Positions 1-9,583 of a DNA stretch of 64,000 nt are shown here, piece by piece. The notes below the pieces were generated by a model, which ran no database searches, was not told the origin of the DNA, and saw nothing but the letters and a program-made list of their open reading frames with translations. Origin of the DNA: Thermanaerothrix daxensis. GTDB taxonomy: Bacteria > Chloroflexota > Anaerolineae > Anaerolineales > Anaerolineaceae. The translations under genes were made by a program, and so were the position numbers. How positions within the stretch are numbered: the first letter of the stretch is position 1; each line of letters starts with the position of its first letter. The DNA lies in contig NZ_LGKO01000002.1 in the NCBI RefSeq assembly GCF_001306145.1, forward strand, positions 1,178,001 through 1,242,000. The letters run 5' to 3'.

Positions 1-2133
1 CACTTCCTGCCGCAATACACGATTAGGGCGGATCGTAAGGCGTTGCTGAGTAGGCAAGGAGCGTTGAAGGTCGTTGGCTACGCTTTGTGGATCATAACCG
101 GGTTTGAGGCGTAGGCCAATAGCGGTAATGGCCGAATCATCCCAATATTTACGGTAAACTGGCAGCCACATCATGACAATTCCACTGTTGGAGGCGTAAT
201 CGTGATAAATGGCTGCAATTGGAAACTCATGGAGGCCTTGAGGGGTTTGAAGTTGAAGAGCATCACCCACCTTGAGATTGGCGCGATTCGCCAGCGGTTC
301 TGAGATAAAAACCCATCCCTCCTGAAAGCGAGAAAAAAGGGTGGCATAAGAGCCTAGCGTGGCCTTAAAGTAGCGCTCATGCCCAATATCGGGGTTGTCA
401 GTGGCTGAAAGCTGGATCGGCCCCCATGCACTATCAATCATGAGGGAACGTAAAACATCAGCCCGAGCGACACCGGGCCAATTGCGGACAAAGGGGAGCA
501 CCTGAGGGTCAATCGGGGTCAAAAGACGGTTGGCTGAGAATCCGGGTGCAGAAATGTAGATGTCGCCTTGTAAGGATTGTTCGAGCCAGGTAATCACTGT
601 TTGACGAAAACTGAAAATCATGATACCCATGCCAATTGATACGGCTACTGCTACCATCAGGGACATAGAAGCCACACCAGTGCGACTCAGGGCGCGCAGA
701 AGGTTACGAGGTGCCATTTTGCCCACATATCCGAGTATATGCCCCAATAACGTTTCACCTAATTGCACCATTTTTTGGAAAATGAAAGCGGAGATCGCGG
801 CCATGCCCAAGATAACCAGAGATAGTCCTAAAAATCCCCCTGCCCAGGTATGGAGCACCCACATGATCAGCAACCCTGTGCCGAGTAGACCTACGCCTGC
901 CAGCGTAATTGTGTTCAGTGAAAGCCGGGTTTTTCTTTCCAGAAATGCCCGACTTATGACATTCCGCGGCGCAGTTCGCGCTGCTTCCAGGGCAGGGGGG
1001 ATCGCCGTAAGCAGGGTGGCGCCTAACCCGACAAAAAAGGCTTTGCTTAGGCTGGCCGGATAAAGGGGTACATCGCGAACAGTGGTTGTAAAATAAAGGT
1101 CATTGATGGTTTGAGAGACAACTGCCACAGTGTACCTGGCCAGGCTTACGCCAATTATCAATCCCAGCAGAGCGCCCACCATTCCCATCAAAGCAGCCTC
1201 GCTAAGTACAATGGCAAAAATTTCTTTCTGAGTTACACCCAGACTCCGCAATAAACCAAAGAGAGGACGGCGCTGTACAACCGAGAAAGTCATGGTGTTG
1301 TAGATCAGGAAAAGCCCCACGATAAGCGCCAAAAGGCTGAGTGCGCTCAGGTTAAGCCGAAAAGCCGCCGTCATATTTTCGATAGCACCCTGACGGGCAG
1401 TTACGGGTGCGATCTGCATCCCTGCAGGGAGGATCTGGCGGAGAGCAGCAATCTGGGCGGTTGCCTGAGTAGTTTCCAGAATCAGGTCAATCCGCTCGAT
1501 TCTTCCGATCTTACCGGTGACCTCTTGCACGGTGGCTAAATCAGCAATCAATATGTTTTCTTGATAAGGTCTGGAAGAGGGAAAACTGCCCACTATCTTC
1601 ATTTCAACAGGACGGCCCTCGATTTCAAGGTGCAGAACATCTCCGATCCTAAAGTTTCTCGAGTCCATCAGGGCTTGTGGAACTAAAAGGGTGTTGGGCT
1701 GCGTGAGCAAGGCGGTGAATTCGTTGAGGGGAACGGAGGTCCCCCAGTAATTGCGAACTTGTGTGTCCACAAGAGGATCAATGCCCATAAGGTTGAAAAC
1801 CGTTCCCCCGGCTTCTTGCACACTTACCAGTGTTGTCAGAATCGGCGCTGCGGTGGGCAACAACCCCTGGCGGCGCAAGTCTACATAAATTTGTTCGTCG
1901 AGATCTTGTCCGGAGATATAGATCTGGTGAGTGGCACTTCCGACCACGGACTCAACGCTCAGTTCGTAGGCATGTAAGGCATTCTGGTTGGCCAGGTCAA
2001 TGGCCACCATAACCCCCACGCCCAGAGCAATCCCCAAAACTACCAGAATGCCCTGCCAGGGATGGCGGACCAGGTAGCGCTGGGGGATTTTGATCAAGAG
2101 TCTACAAAGGGAGATGTGTGGATGCTTGACCAT
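1..2133 (-). CDS. FtsX/MacB-like ABC transporter permease (partial, C-terminus outside window)
   Basis: The open frame runs without a stop from the ATG at 2133 (complement) to base 1, at least 711 residues. It overlaps the end of the ABC ATPase gene by 32 nt, so the two are translationally coupled. The N-terminus is a short cytosolic stretch followed by a strong membrane segment (about residues 28-46, GILVVLGIALGVGVMVAID) and then a large extracellular region, the layout of FtsX-superfamily permeases of the MacB/LolC type. A second group of membrane helices lies near 1150-1380, which suggests the long form in which the FtsX unit is duplicated. Such permeases work with a LolD/MacB-like ATPase on lipoprotein, peptide or cell-wall related tasks; the cargo cannot be read from sequence. 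Confidence 0.85.
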   Translation of the reverse strand, partial: MVKHPHISLCRLLIKIPQRYLVRHPWQGILVVLGIALGVGVMVAIDLANQNALHAYELSVESVVGSATHQIYISGQDLDEQIYVDLRRQGLLPTAAPILTTLVSVQEAGGTVFNLMGIDPLVDTQVRNYWGTSVPLNEFTALLTQPNTLLVPQALMDSRNFRIGDVLHLEIEGRPVEMKIVGSFPSSRPYQENILIADLATVQEVTGKIGRIERIDLILETTQATAQIAALRQILPAGMQIAPVTARQGAIENMTAAFRLNLSALSLLALIVGLFLIYNTMTFSVVQRRPLFGLLRSLGVTQKEIFAIVLSEAALMGMVGALLGLIIGVSLARYTVAVVSQTINDLYFTTTVRDVPLYPASLSKAFFVGLGATLLTAIPPALEAARTAPRNVISRAFLERKTRLSLNTITLAGVGLLGTGLLIMWVLHTWAGGFLGLSLVILGMAAISAFIFQKMVQLGETLLGHILGYVGKMAPRNLLRALSRTGVASMSLMVAVAVSIGMGIMIFSFRQTVITWLEQSLQGDIYISAPGFSANRLLTPIDPQVLPFVRNWPGVARADVLRSLMIDSAWGPIQLSATDNPDIGHERYFKATLGSYATLFSRFQEGWVFISEPLANRANLKVGDALQLQTPQGLHEFPIAAIYHDYASNSGIVMMWLPVYRKYWDDSAITAIGLRLKPGYDPQSVANDLQRSLPTQQRLTIRPNRVLRQEV

Positions 2134-2875
2134 TATTTTTTATCCATTGGAGCCGTCCCTCTTTCAAGGCGAAGACACGGTCGGCTAGTGCGGCGGCATC
2201 CTGGCTATGCGTGACCATGATGAGAGTGCTTTGTTGTTGGCGCAAGAGTTGAGATAGTAGGTCAAGGACAATGCGTGCATTATCCTCATCTAGATTACCT
2301 GTTGGTTCATCGGCAAGCACCAGCAGGGGGCGATGGACCAGGGCGCGAGCGATGGCCACACGCTGTTGCTCCCCACCCGAAAGGTTATCGGGAAAGGAGT
2401 GCTGACACCCTGCGAGGCCAACCGTTTCAAGGAGCATCTTGGCCCACTCCATATCTGCGGTTGAGGTGAGACCGTTCAAAATAAGGGGAAGAATGAGATT
2501 TTCCCACACTGTGAGGGTGGGAATGAGGTTGAAAAATTGAAAAATAAAGCCAATGTGACGTCGCCGGAAGGCTGTGCGTTCTTCTTCGCTCATTTGGGTT
2601 AGAACAAAGTTAGCCACTCGGATTTCCCCTTGATCAGCATGATCCACTCCACTGACCAAATTAAGCAAGGTGGTCTTTCCACTTCCACTTCGCCCCAGGA
2701 TAGCAATAAATTCTCCTCGATGCATTTGAAGATTGACCCTCTGAAGGACGGTACGGGTTGTATTTCCTTCTTGATAGGATTTACTCAGGTTTACGAGGCG
2801 CACAAAATCCTGCTCCTCCGATGGGAAACGAGTGGCTGGGGCGGGAACGCGGATGGTATTTGCAGAGGGCTTCAT
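2102..2875 (-). CDS. ABC transporter ATP-binding protein, MacB/LolD family
   Basis: Cytosolic ATPase of an ABC exporter or mechanotransmission complex. Visible motifs in order are Walker [11 protein letters not shown]-loop ([13 protein letters not shown]), signature [15 protein letters not shown], Walker [15 protein letters not shown] and the switch histidine in VTHS. The Q-loop wording and the [10 protein letters not shown] block are typical of LolD/MacB-type ATPases that pair with FtsX-like permeases, which fits the overlapping downstream gene. I place the start at the ATG at 2875, preceded by an AGGA box 9 nt upstream; an in-frame ATG at 2899 has no visible ribosome-binding site. Length about 257 residues, normal for the family plus a short N-terminal extension. 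Confidence 0.93.
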   Translation of the reverse strand: MKPSANTIRVPAPATRFPSEEQDFVRLVNLSKSYQEGNTTRTVLQRVNLQMHRGEFIAILGRSGSGKTTLLNLVSGVDHADQGEIRVANFVLTQMSEEERTAFRRRHIGFIFQFFNLIPTLTVWENLILPLILNGLTSTADMEWAKMLLETVGLAGCQHSFPDNLSGGEQQRVAIARALVHRPLLVLADEPTGNLDEDNARIVLDLLSQLLRQQQSTLIMVTHSQDAAALADRVFALKEGRLQWIKNNGQASTHLPL

Positions 2876-2932
2876 GGCTTGAATCCTACCACTAACCATA
2901 AGAAACCAGGTTGAGGATGTAAAAAGATTGGC

Positions 2933-3865
2933 TCAGAACCAGCGCCGGCGGGTGAAGTAGATTGCGGTAATTGCCACTAAGCCAACGCAAATGGCCAGGA
3001 TAATCTGCCACGCAAATGAGAATTCTTGAAGCGGTAAATCCACATTCATCCCATAAAACCCGGTAATAATGACGGGGACGTTGAGAAGGATGGTCACTGA
3101 GGTGAGAAATTTCATGACTACATTGAGGTTATTGGAGATGATGGAAGCAAAAGCATCCATCATGCTGGTAAGAATGCTACTTGAGATGTTCGCCATTTCA
3201 ATGGCTTGCTGGTTTTCGGTGATCACATCCTCTAGCAGGTCCTCATCGTCGGGATACATGCGAAATAATTGGGCGCGTTGGAGCCGTTCCAGAAGAAGTT
3301 CATTGGATTTCAGGGCGGTGGTGAAGTAAACCAGACTCTTCTGATATTTCAGAAGTTCCATAACTTCGCGATTCTGCATGGAGAGTTGGAGCTGATCTTC
3401 GACGGATTCCACGGTACGGTTGATCTCACGGAGGTAAGCCAGGTAGAGATTGGCCGTGCTGAGGAGGATGCGAAGAACAAAGCGAATGCGCTTGGCAGTT
3501 GAAAGATGGCGAACGCGCCCTAAGGTAAATTCGTTGATGATTTCATTTGGATAGCGGCAAACGGTGACGATAAACTGGTCGGTAAGGATGATGCCCAATG
3601 GAATTGTGATATAGGGCACATCCACCATTTGGCTCTGAAAATAGGGGATACGCAAGAGAATGAGCATTTTGCCATCATCTTCGCGTTCGGTACGAGAACG
3701 TTCATCCAGGTCAAGGGGGTAAGTGAGGAAATCTTGAGGGATTCCCTCACATACCAGCCGCTCGATCTCATCCGAGGTAGGATCTACAACATTGATCCAA
3801 CATCCGCTTACAATTTCCGGAACCGTCTCAAGCACTCCTTCTCGACTGCGGTAGATGGTGATCAT
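2933..3865 (-). CDS. corA: CorA-family magnesium/cobalt transporter
   Basis: Inner-membrane pentameric divalent-cation channel (Mg2+, Co2+ or Ni2+ in the family). The protein has 310 residues: a long cytosolic domain with the extended coiled helix around residues 130-240, then two C-terminal membrane helices. The pore signature YGMN closes the first helix (FYGMNVDLP), and the chain ends with the basic TRRRWF after the second helix, as in CorA. The ATG at 3865 has an AAAGG box just upstream. The gene runs the same way as the ABC genes, but they are separate functional units. Substrate choice within the CorA family is not resolvable from sequence. Confidence 0.93.
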   Translation of the reverse strand: MITIYRSREGVLETVPEIVSGCWINVVDPTSDEIERLVCEGIPQDFLTYPLDLDERSRTEREDDGKMLILLRIPYFQSQMVDVPYITIPLGIILTDQFIVTVCRYPNEIINEFTLGRVRHLSTAKRIRFVLRILLSTANLYLAYLREINRTVESVEDQLQLSMQNREVMELLKYQKSLVYFTTALKSNELLLERLQRAQLFRMYPDDEDLLEDVITENQQAIEMANISSSILTSMMDAFASIISNNLNVVMKFLTSVTILLNVPVIITGFYGMNVDLPLQEFSFAWQIILAICVGLVAITAIYFTRRRWF

Positions 3866-3991
3866 AACCTTTCTCCCTCTTTTGGTCTGTGCAGGTGTTT
3901 GGATTTTACTCTTTCTCTATGTTGGTGCAAGCCCTTAGTTTTACAAGGTGGATGAGCGAAAAGCGCACAGTTGAACTTCCGGGCTCGATGG

Positions 3992-4047
3992 TATAATTGG
4001 CACGCCACCCAATGGTGGCCAATTTTACGGATAGGGTGATCTATCGC
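3992..4047 (+). promoter_or_regulatory. Promoter and two-hairpin leader of the adenosine kinase-ahcY operon
   Basis: A perfect -10 box TATAAT lies at 3992-3997, with TTGAAC upstream at 3971-3976 (15 nt spacing, somewhat short). The short leader then holds two inverted repeats: 3995-4024 (AATTGG ... CCACC / GGTGG ... CCAATT) and a small one just before the start codon (GATAG ... CTATC, about 4031-4047). No clear Shine-Dalgarno is seen directly before the ATG at 4052; the nearest purine run AGGGTGAT sits inside the second hairpin. This could be post-transcriptional control, but I do not recognise a known SAM or SAH riboswitch in it. Confidence 0.4.
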
Positions 4048-4051
4048 TACA

Positions 4052-5038
4052 ATGAAAACCATTTGTACTGGCTCGATCGCGTATGACTATCTGATGACCT
4101 TTCCTGGTCACTTTCGTGAGCACATCGTCCCTGAACGTTTAGAATCCATCAGCCTTTCCTTTTTGGTTGACTCGATGGTACGCCAGCGTGGGGGAGTAGC
4201 CACAAATATTGCATATACTATGGCGCTTTTGGGGGACCGCCCGATTGTATTCGGTACAGTGGGGGAGGATTTTGAGGAATATCGCCAATTTTTGGAAGCG
4301 GTTGGAGTGGATACGCGGTATATCCGAGTTGTACCCGGTGTCTTTACCGCCTCCTTCTTTGCCAATACCGATCTGGATAACAATCAGATTTGCTCATTCT
4401 ACCCTGGCGCTATGACTTTTGCGCGAGATTTCAGCCTTAACGAGCTGAAAGACGATCAGCCTGGATTGGTGATTATTTCTCCCAATGATCCGGTGGCAAT
4501 GGATCGGTATGTTGCCGAGTGCAAGGCATTGGGATGGCGCTATATTTATGACCCGAGTCAGCAAGTGGTGCGTGTCAGTGGAGAAGAACTACGCCGTGGA
4601 GTGGAAGGGGCCTTTGGCCTCTTTGTCAATGAGTATGAATTTGAACTGCTTCAGAAACATACCGGCTTAAGCGCAACTTCCATTTGTGCACGGGTGCCTC
4701 TGGTGGTGGTGACGCTAGGAGCCAAAGGAGCCATTATCTTCACCGCAGGGCAGGAGTTTCACATTCAGGCGGTAAAGCCTAAGCATATTGCCGATCCGAC
4801 GGGAGTTGGAGATGCTTTCCGAGCCGGCTTCGTCCGTGGGTTGCAATTGGGGTTGGACTGGGTGACCTGTGGTCAGATGGGGGCTTTGGCGGCCGCTTAC
4901 TGCCTGGAGCAAAAAGGTCCGCAGAGTCATGTCTTCACTCGCGAGGAATTTGTGCAGCGCTATCGCCAGAATTTTGATGATCATGGAGCGCTGGGCGTTT
5001 TGCTTGAGGATTCCATCAACATGGTTTTGGAGGATTAG
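4052..5038 (+). CDS. PfkB-family carbohydrate/nucleoside kinase, probable adenosine kinase
   Basis: Ribokinase-fold kinase of 328 residues. The N-terminal PfkB region has the substrate-side glycine pair (RGGVATNIAYTMALLG, about residues 46-61). The C-terminal signature DPTGVGDAFRAGF carries the catalytic aspartate and the anion hole. It lies 3 nt upstream of adenosylhomocysteinase, so the pair is almost certainly one operon. AhcY produces adenosine and homocysteine, and removal of adenosine pulls the reversible reaction forward; that context makes adenosine the likeliest substrate. Related PfkB proteins act on sugars, so the substrate is inference. The length fits the family. Confidence 0.85.
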   Translation: MKTICTGSIAYDYLMTFPGHFREHIVPERLESISLSFLVDSMVRQRGGVATNIAYTMALLGDRPIVFGTVGEDFEEYRQFLEAVGVDTRYIRVVPGVFTASFFANTDLDNNQICSFYPGAMTFARDFSLNELKDDQPGLVIISPNDPVAMDRYVAECKALGWRYIYDPSQQVVRVSGEELRRGVEGAFGLFVNEYEFELLQKHTGLSATSICARVPLVVVTLGAKGAIIFTAGQEFHIQAVKPKHIADPTGVGDAFRAGFVRGLQLGLDWVTCGQMGALAAAYCLEQKGPQSHVFTREEFVQRYRQNFDDHGALGVLLEDSINMVLED

Positions 5039-5041
5039 TAA

Positions 5042-6301
<1,260 letters not shown>

Positions 6302-6323
6302 GCGCTTAATGTCAGAAATTGTG

Positions 6324-6360
6324 AACAACTGCACCCGACACTGAGTCAGGTGCAGTTGTT
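6324..6360. terminator. Bidirectional hairpin terminator between ahcY and the NBR1-like lipoprotein gene
   Basis: A perfect 12-bp inverted repeat AACAACTGCACC / GGTGCAGTTGTT with a 13-nt loop lies in the 63-nt gap between the convergent stop codons. It ends in TTGTTTGT on the plus strand. Confidence 0.7.
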
Positions 6361-6364
6361 TGTA

Positions 6365-6940
6365 TCACGGCGTTGGGGTTGGTGAGACGACCTCGATTTC
6401 TATGAAGACCGGATCACCAAAGGGAAAGTCATTCGGATCAAAGGCTTGCCAGGCGCTTCGATAACGCCCCTCCTCCGCGGGAGCCTGAAAAAAGATACGC
6501 AAAACAGCGTGGGCACCACTTCGGGCGGGGAATAGAGCCTGTTCGGGACTGCTGGCTCCCAGGAGTGAACCAGCAATGAGACGTAGCCGGTACCGGTCAT
6601 CCCAATCACAGCTTCCGCTATTGATGACCTCCCAGCGTTTATCTATGGTGGCACCGCTGGGAACAGGGCTTCCATCGGGGATGGTGAGATCACTCACAAA
6701 GGAGAGATTGTTTTGGCACTCATGGGTGGGGGAAGGAACGGGTGCAGGGGTTTCTATGAGGGGAAGCGCAGTTGGAGCCGAAGGCGGAATGAACGGTGTG
6801 GCAAGGTCGTAATTCATAACGGAGCGTTGTGGGGTAAGACTTACACACCCCGCCAACAGCCCGCTTAGCAGTACCATCCCTAAAAAAACGAATCTGGCTA
6901 CCCCCAAAGAGGGTGGCCGATTTTGGCTGGCTTGCACCAT
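6365..6940 (-). CDS. Lipoprotein with NBR1-Ig-like (FW) domain
   Basis: Predicted exported lipoprotein. A signal peptide is followed by a lipobox LLAGC, then a Pro/Thr/Ser-rich spacer. A single C-terminal domain of about 100 residues resembles the NBR1-type Ig-like four-tryptophan domain: WEVINSGSCDWD, a central hydrophobic core and a final WQAFDPNDFPFGDPVFIEIEV. The chain ends in a PTPTP tail. In Chloroflexota these domains are common in secreted proteins and probably bind partners outside the cell. I use the ATG at 6940; the frame can be opened at a TTG at 6979 overlapping recA, but without a ribosome-binding site. It sits directly downstream of recA, probably by read-through and not by function. 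Confidence 0.72.
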   Translation of the reverse strand: MVQASQNRPPSLGVARFVFLGMVLLSGLLAGCVSLTPQRSVMNYDLATPFIPPSAPTALPLIETPAPVPSPTHECQNNLSFVSDLTIPDGSPVPSGATIDKRWEVINSGSCDWDDRYRLRLIAGSLLGASSPEQALFPARSGAHAVLRIFFQAPAEEGRYRSAWQAFDPNDFPFGDPVFIEIEVVSPTPTP

Positions 6941-6965
6941 TTTACCCACAAGAGGCGGGGAGGTT

Positions 6966-8075
6966 TTACAATTCTTCAAGATCGGCTTCTTCTGCTGTGC
7001 CTCCTGCCAGGGAGAGAGGAATTTCGCCGCTCAAAGCGCGCTGGCGAATCGCCAATTCGATTTCGTTACACAGATCATTGTTTTGACGCAGGAACTCTTT
7101 AGCATTCTCGCGCCCCTGACCAATGCGCATGTCACCATAAGAATAGAACGCGCCCCGTTTCTGGATAATGCCATATTCGGTGGCCAAGTCGAGAATGTCA
7201 CCGTATTTAGAGATGCCTTCGTTATACATAATATCAAATTCGGCAGTGCGGAAGGGCGGGGCTACTTTATTCTTGACAACCCGGGCACGGACACGATTAC
7301 CGATCACTTCAGCGCCCACTTTGATTGATTGAATTCGCCGGATATCCAGGCGCACAGAAGCGTAGAATTTCAGGGCCAAGCCCCCAGGGGTGGTCTCGGG
7401 ATTGCCGAACATGACCCCAATTTTCTGGCGCAATTGATTGGTGAAGACCACTGCCGTCTTCGTTTGATTAATCGCCCCAGAGAGCTTGCGCAGGGCCTGA
7501 GACATCAGACGTGCCTGCATGCCCATGGTGGCATCTCCCATATCACCTTCGATTTCAGAACGCGGTACCAGTGCAGCAACCGAGTCAATCACAACCAGGT
7601 CCACTGCGCCTGAGCGAACCAGTGTCTCTGCAATTTCCAGCGCCTGCTCCCCAGTATCGGGCTGGGAAATAAGCAAATCCTCAATGTTAACGCCAACACG
7701 AGCGGCGTAGCTGGGATCGAGTGCGTGTTCCATGTCAATATAGGCCGCGGTTCCACCCATACGCTGTGTTTCTGCTACCAAATGCAAACACAGAGTGGTT
7801 TTACCGGAAGCTTCAGGTCCAAAAATCTCGGTGATGCGCCCTCGAGGAATACCTCCTACTCCCAGTGCAATATCCAGGGAAAGCGAGCCTGTAGGAATAA
7901 CTTCTACCGTTAAGTGTTGGGCTTCGCCCATACGCATAATAGCGCCATCGCCGTAGCGCTTGATAATCTCACTAAGGGCCTTATCCAGAACAGCACGCCT
8001 GGCATCATCCATACCTGAACTATGGTCGGGGTGGCTAGGAAGCGGTTGTGCCGGGGGAACGGGTTTGCGTGGCAT
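6966..8075 (-). CDS. recA: Recombinase RecA
   Basis: DNA strand-exchange ATPase and SOS co-protease. The 369-residue protein shows Walker [10 protein letters not shown], the [16 protein letters not shown] block with its catalytic glutamate, Walker [11 protein letters not shown], loop L1 SEIEGDMGD and loop L2 [22 protein letters not shown]. The tail is acidic (EEADLEEL). The true start is the ATG at 8075, with AGGAG 7 nt upstream; a further ATG at 8105 in the same frame would add ten residues with no ribosome-binding site. The N-terminal extension (residues 1-21) is Pro-rich and not conserved. Transcription probably starts at the promoter with an SOS-type operator at 8145-8162. Confidence 0.97.
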   Translation of the reverse strand: MPRKPVPPAQPLPSHPDHSSGMDDARRAVLDKALSEIIKRYGDGAIMRMGEAQHLTVEVIPTGSLSLDIALGVGGIPRGRITEIFGPEASGKTTLCLHLVAETQRMGGTAAYIDMEHALDPSYAARVGVNIEDLLISQPDTGEQALEIAETLVRSGAVDLVVIDSVAALVPRSEIEGDMGDATMGMQARLMSQALRKLSGAINQTKTAVVFTNQLRQKIGVMFGNPETTPGGLALKFYASVRLDIRRIQSIKVGAEVIGNRVRARVVKNKVAPPFRTAEFDIMYNEGISKYGDILDLATEYGIIQKRGAFYSYGDMRIGQGRENAKEFLRQNNDLCNEIELAIRQRALSGEIPLSLAGGTAEEADLEEL

Positions 8076-8144
8076 AATTAATCTCCTCTCGCTTGCGGAT
8101 GTCATTATTATAAATGGTGCTCTAGATTTCGAAGGATATTTTTT

Positions 8145-8162
8145 ATTATAGCACTTATGTTC
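8145..8162 (-). promoter_or_regulatory. recA promoter -10 box with LexA-like operator
   Basis: On the minus strand a perfect TATAAT (8145-8150) is directly preceded by GAACATAAGTGC (8151-8162). This matches the Gram-positive type SOS box GAAC-N4-GTTC in seven of eight fixed positions and lies where a bound repressor would block RNA polymerase. About 70 nt separate it from the recA start codon. Confidence 0.55.
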
Positions 8163-8264
8163 GATTTGCGGGCAGAAAATCTAGGGCGATTTCCGTTCTC
8201 CAAGAAGTTTTTGTTCAGAAAGTTTCGGAAGCGGAAAGGTTTCCAAAAATCTTGCTCTGAAAGG

Positions 8265-8293
8265 TTGCGATTTTTGGGGTTTGCGACTATAAT
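8265..8293 (+). promoter_or_regulatory. Promoter of the tRNA-Pro gene
   Basis: TTGCGA at 8265-8270 and a perfect TATAAT at 8288-8293 are separated by 17 nt, 13 nt ahead of the tRNA 5' end. Confidence 0.65.
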
Positions 8294-8306
8294 CATACCT
8301 AGTTGA

Positions 8307-8381
8307 CGGGGCGTGGCTCAGCCCGGCTAGAGCGCTGCGTTCGGGTCGCAGAGGTCCCCGGTTCAAATCCGGGCGCCCCGA
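8307..8381 (+). tRNA. tRNA-Pro (anticodon CGG)
   Basis: Complete cloverleaf of 75 nt. The acceptor stem CGGGGCG pairs with CGCCCCG and is followed by discriminator A. The D-stem is GCTC/GAGC and the anticodon stem CTGCG/CGCAG, with loop TTCGGGT giving anticodon CGG. The T-stem is CCCGG/CCGGG with loop TTCAAAT. The 3' CCA is not encoded (sequence continues CAGG), so it must be added by a CCA-adding enzyme. Confidence 0.97.
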
Positions 8382-8408
8382 CAGGTGAGGTTCACAGTAT
8401 TTTATTGA

Positions 8409-8436
8409 GCAGAGGCGATAAGGGCCTTTGCTTTTT
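8409..8436 (+). terminator. Rho-independent terminator after tRNA-Pro
   Basis: Stem GCAGAGGC / GCCTTTGC (8 bp, one G-T pair) is followed directly by TTTTT. It lies between the tRNA and the convergent acetyltransferase gene. Confidence 0.7.
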
Positions 8437-8493
8437 ATATTTCTCTATCTTTCTTATGGGCCAGGAAAGTAACAAGTGTGAAGGGCTCGATCT

Positions 8494-8919
8494 TCAGGAC
8501 ACATTAAATGACATGATGATAAGTTCCGGGCGCGGATACCAGCCTGTGGCTTTCCAGAAGGCAACGGCCTCTTGGTTATCGGCATAAACGAAAAGATGGG
8601 CTTTCTCAACTCGCATCTCTTTTAGCCGTTCCAGGCAACGTTCGACCAGCGCACGGCCAATACCCTGTCGCCGGTACTCGGGATGGACTGCCAGGTGGTA
8701 AAGGTAGGCACGCCGTCCATCGTAACCGCACAATAGGGTGCCGACCAGTTGTTTGTTCAGCTTGGCCACCCAATTTAATCCAGGATTGCGTTCCAGAAAC
8801 TCAGTGATAGCCTCAAGAGAATCTGCCTGGCTTAATCCTATGCCCGGGCTGTCTTTCCATAGCGCCATAGCATCTTCGTAATCTTCAGGAGAAAAGGGGA
8901 GAATTGAGATCATGAGCAT
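8494..8919 (-). CDS. GNAT-family N-acetyltransferase
   Basis: Single-domain acetyl-CoA-dependent acetyltransferase of about 141 residues. Motif A is clear: LYHLAVHPEYRRQGIGRALV binds the CoA pyrophosphate (R/Q-x-x-G-I-G). The C-terminal motif B region is NQEAVAFWKATGWY. The start is uncertain between 8919 and 8913 (AGAGG about 10 nt upstream of the first). An in-frame ATG at 8949 would overlap the upstream phosphatase gene by 11 nt. The gene ends convergent to the tRNA. Its substrate cannot be predicted. Confidence 0.88.
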   Translation of the reverse strand: MLMISILPFSPEDYEDAMALWKDSPGIGLSQADSLEAITEFLERNPGLNWVAKLNKQLVGTLLCGYDGRRAYLYHLAVHPEYRRQGIGRALVERCLERLKEMRVEKAHLFVYADNQEAVAFWKATGWYPRPELIIMSFNVS

Positions 8920-8938
8920 CCTGGCCTCTAAGAGAGAT

Positions 8939-9472
8939 TTATTCTCCAACTCGCCACGAAGTGATCATGGCACACTGTTCATCGGTCTCAGGAGAGGAGC
9001 GCCACCACTTGATGGTCTCTCTGCGTAAATACTGCAAACGTTCCAATGCTTCCGGCCCGGTGATGCCGTGGCGAACCAGATAGCATCCTACTACAGTCCC
9101 GGTGCGCCCAAGCCCAAACCAGCAGTGCACGTACACGCCTTTATTGGCAGCGAGCGAGTCGTCGATAGAATCTAGGATCGCTCGCATGGTTGCGCGCCCG
9201 GGTACTCCGAGCTCAGCAATTGGGAAGCGAATGTGTTCTGCCTCTACGCCTCGCTCGGTTGCCTCCTGGCGAAGCAACTCCTGGTAAGGTTCTAGTTCTC
9301 CATCCCAGGTGAGATCAATGAACACACGTATCCCCAAGTCCAGCAGGGCACGCAAACGCTGCCGGGTATGTTCTGGATTATGACTGCCTGGATACTCACC
9401 AGCCCGAAACCTCCCGGGTACCACCCAGTAGGAATCGGGTAGCCAATTTGATGGGTGGGCCGCATCCGTCAT
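8939..9472 (-). CDS. Dual-specificity/tyrosine phosphatase-like protein
   Basis: Cytosolic cysteine phosphatase of 177 residues. The catalytic P-loop HCWFGLGRTGT fits HC-x5-R-[ST], with the nucleophilic Cys and the phosphate-binding Arg intact. A general-acid aspartate is plausible in the region around residues 53-57 (DLTWDGE). Such short bacterial enzymes dephosphorylate proteins or small phosphates; the substrate is not evident. The stop codon lies just before the acetyltransferase start, so the two genes are probably cotranscribed. Confidence 0.85.
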   Translation of the reverse strand: MTDAAHPSNWLPDSYWVVPGRFRAGEYPGSHNPEHTRQRLRALLDLGIRVFIDLTWDGELEPYQELLRQEATERGVEAEHIRFPIAELGVPGRATMRAILDSIDDSLAANKGVYVHCWFGLGRTGTVVGCYLVRHGITGPEALERLQYLRRETIKWWRSSPETDEQCAMITSWRVGE

Positions 9473-9583
9473 CTATTGTCAAACCTCTCCTGAGATAAGA
9501 GTATAATTTCGTTAGTTTTTTGCTTGCACTCCGGATGTTTGATGATTTTACCTCAATCTGAATTTCCTCGAGGACCTCTCAAG

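Noticed and set aside
3995-4047. ahcY operon leader as a SAH or SAM riboswitch
   Set aside because: The known SAH and SAM aptamer core words are absent; only two small hairpins are seen.
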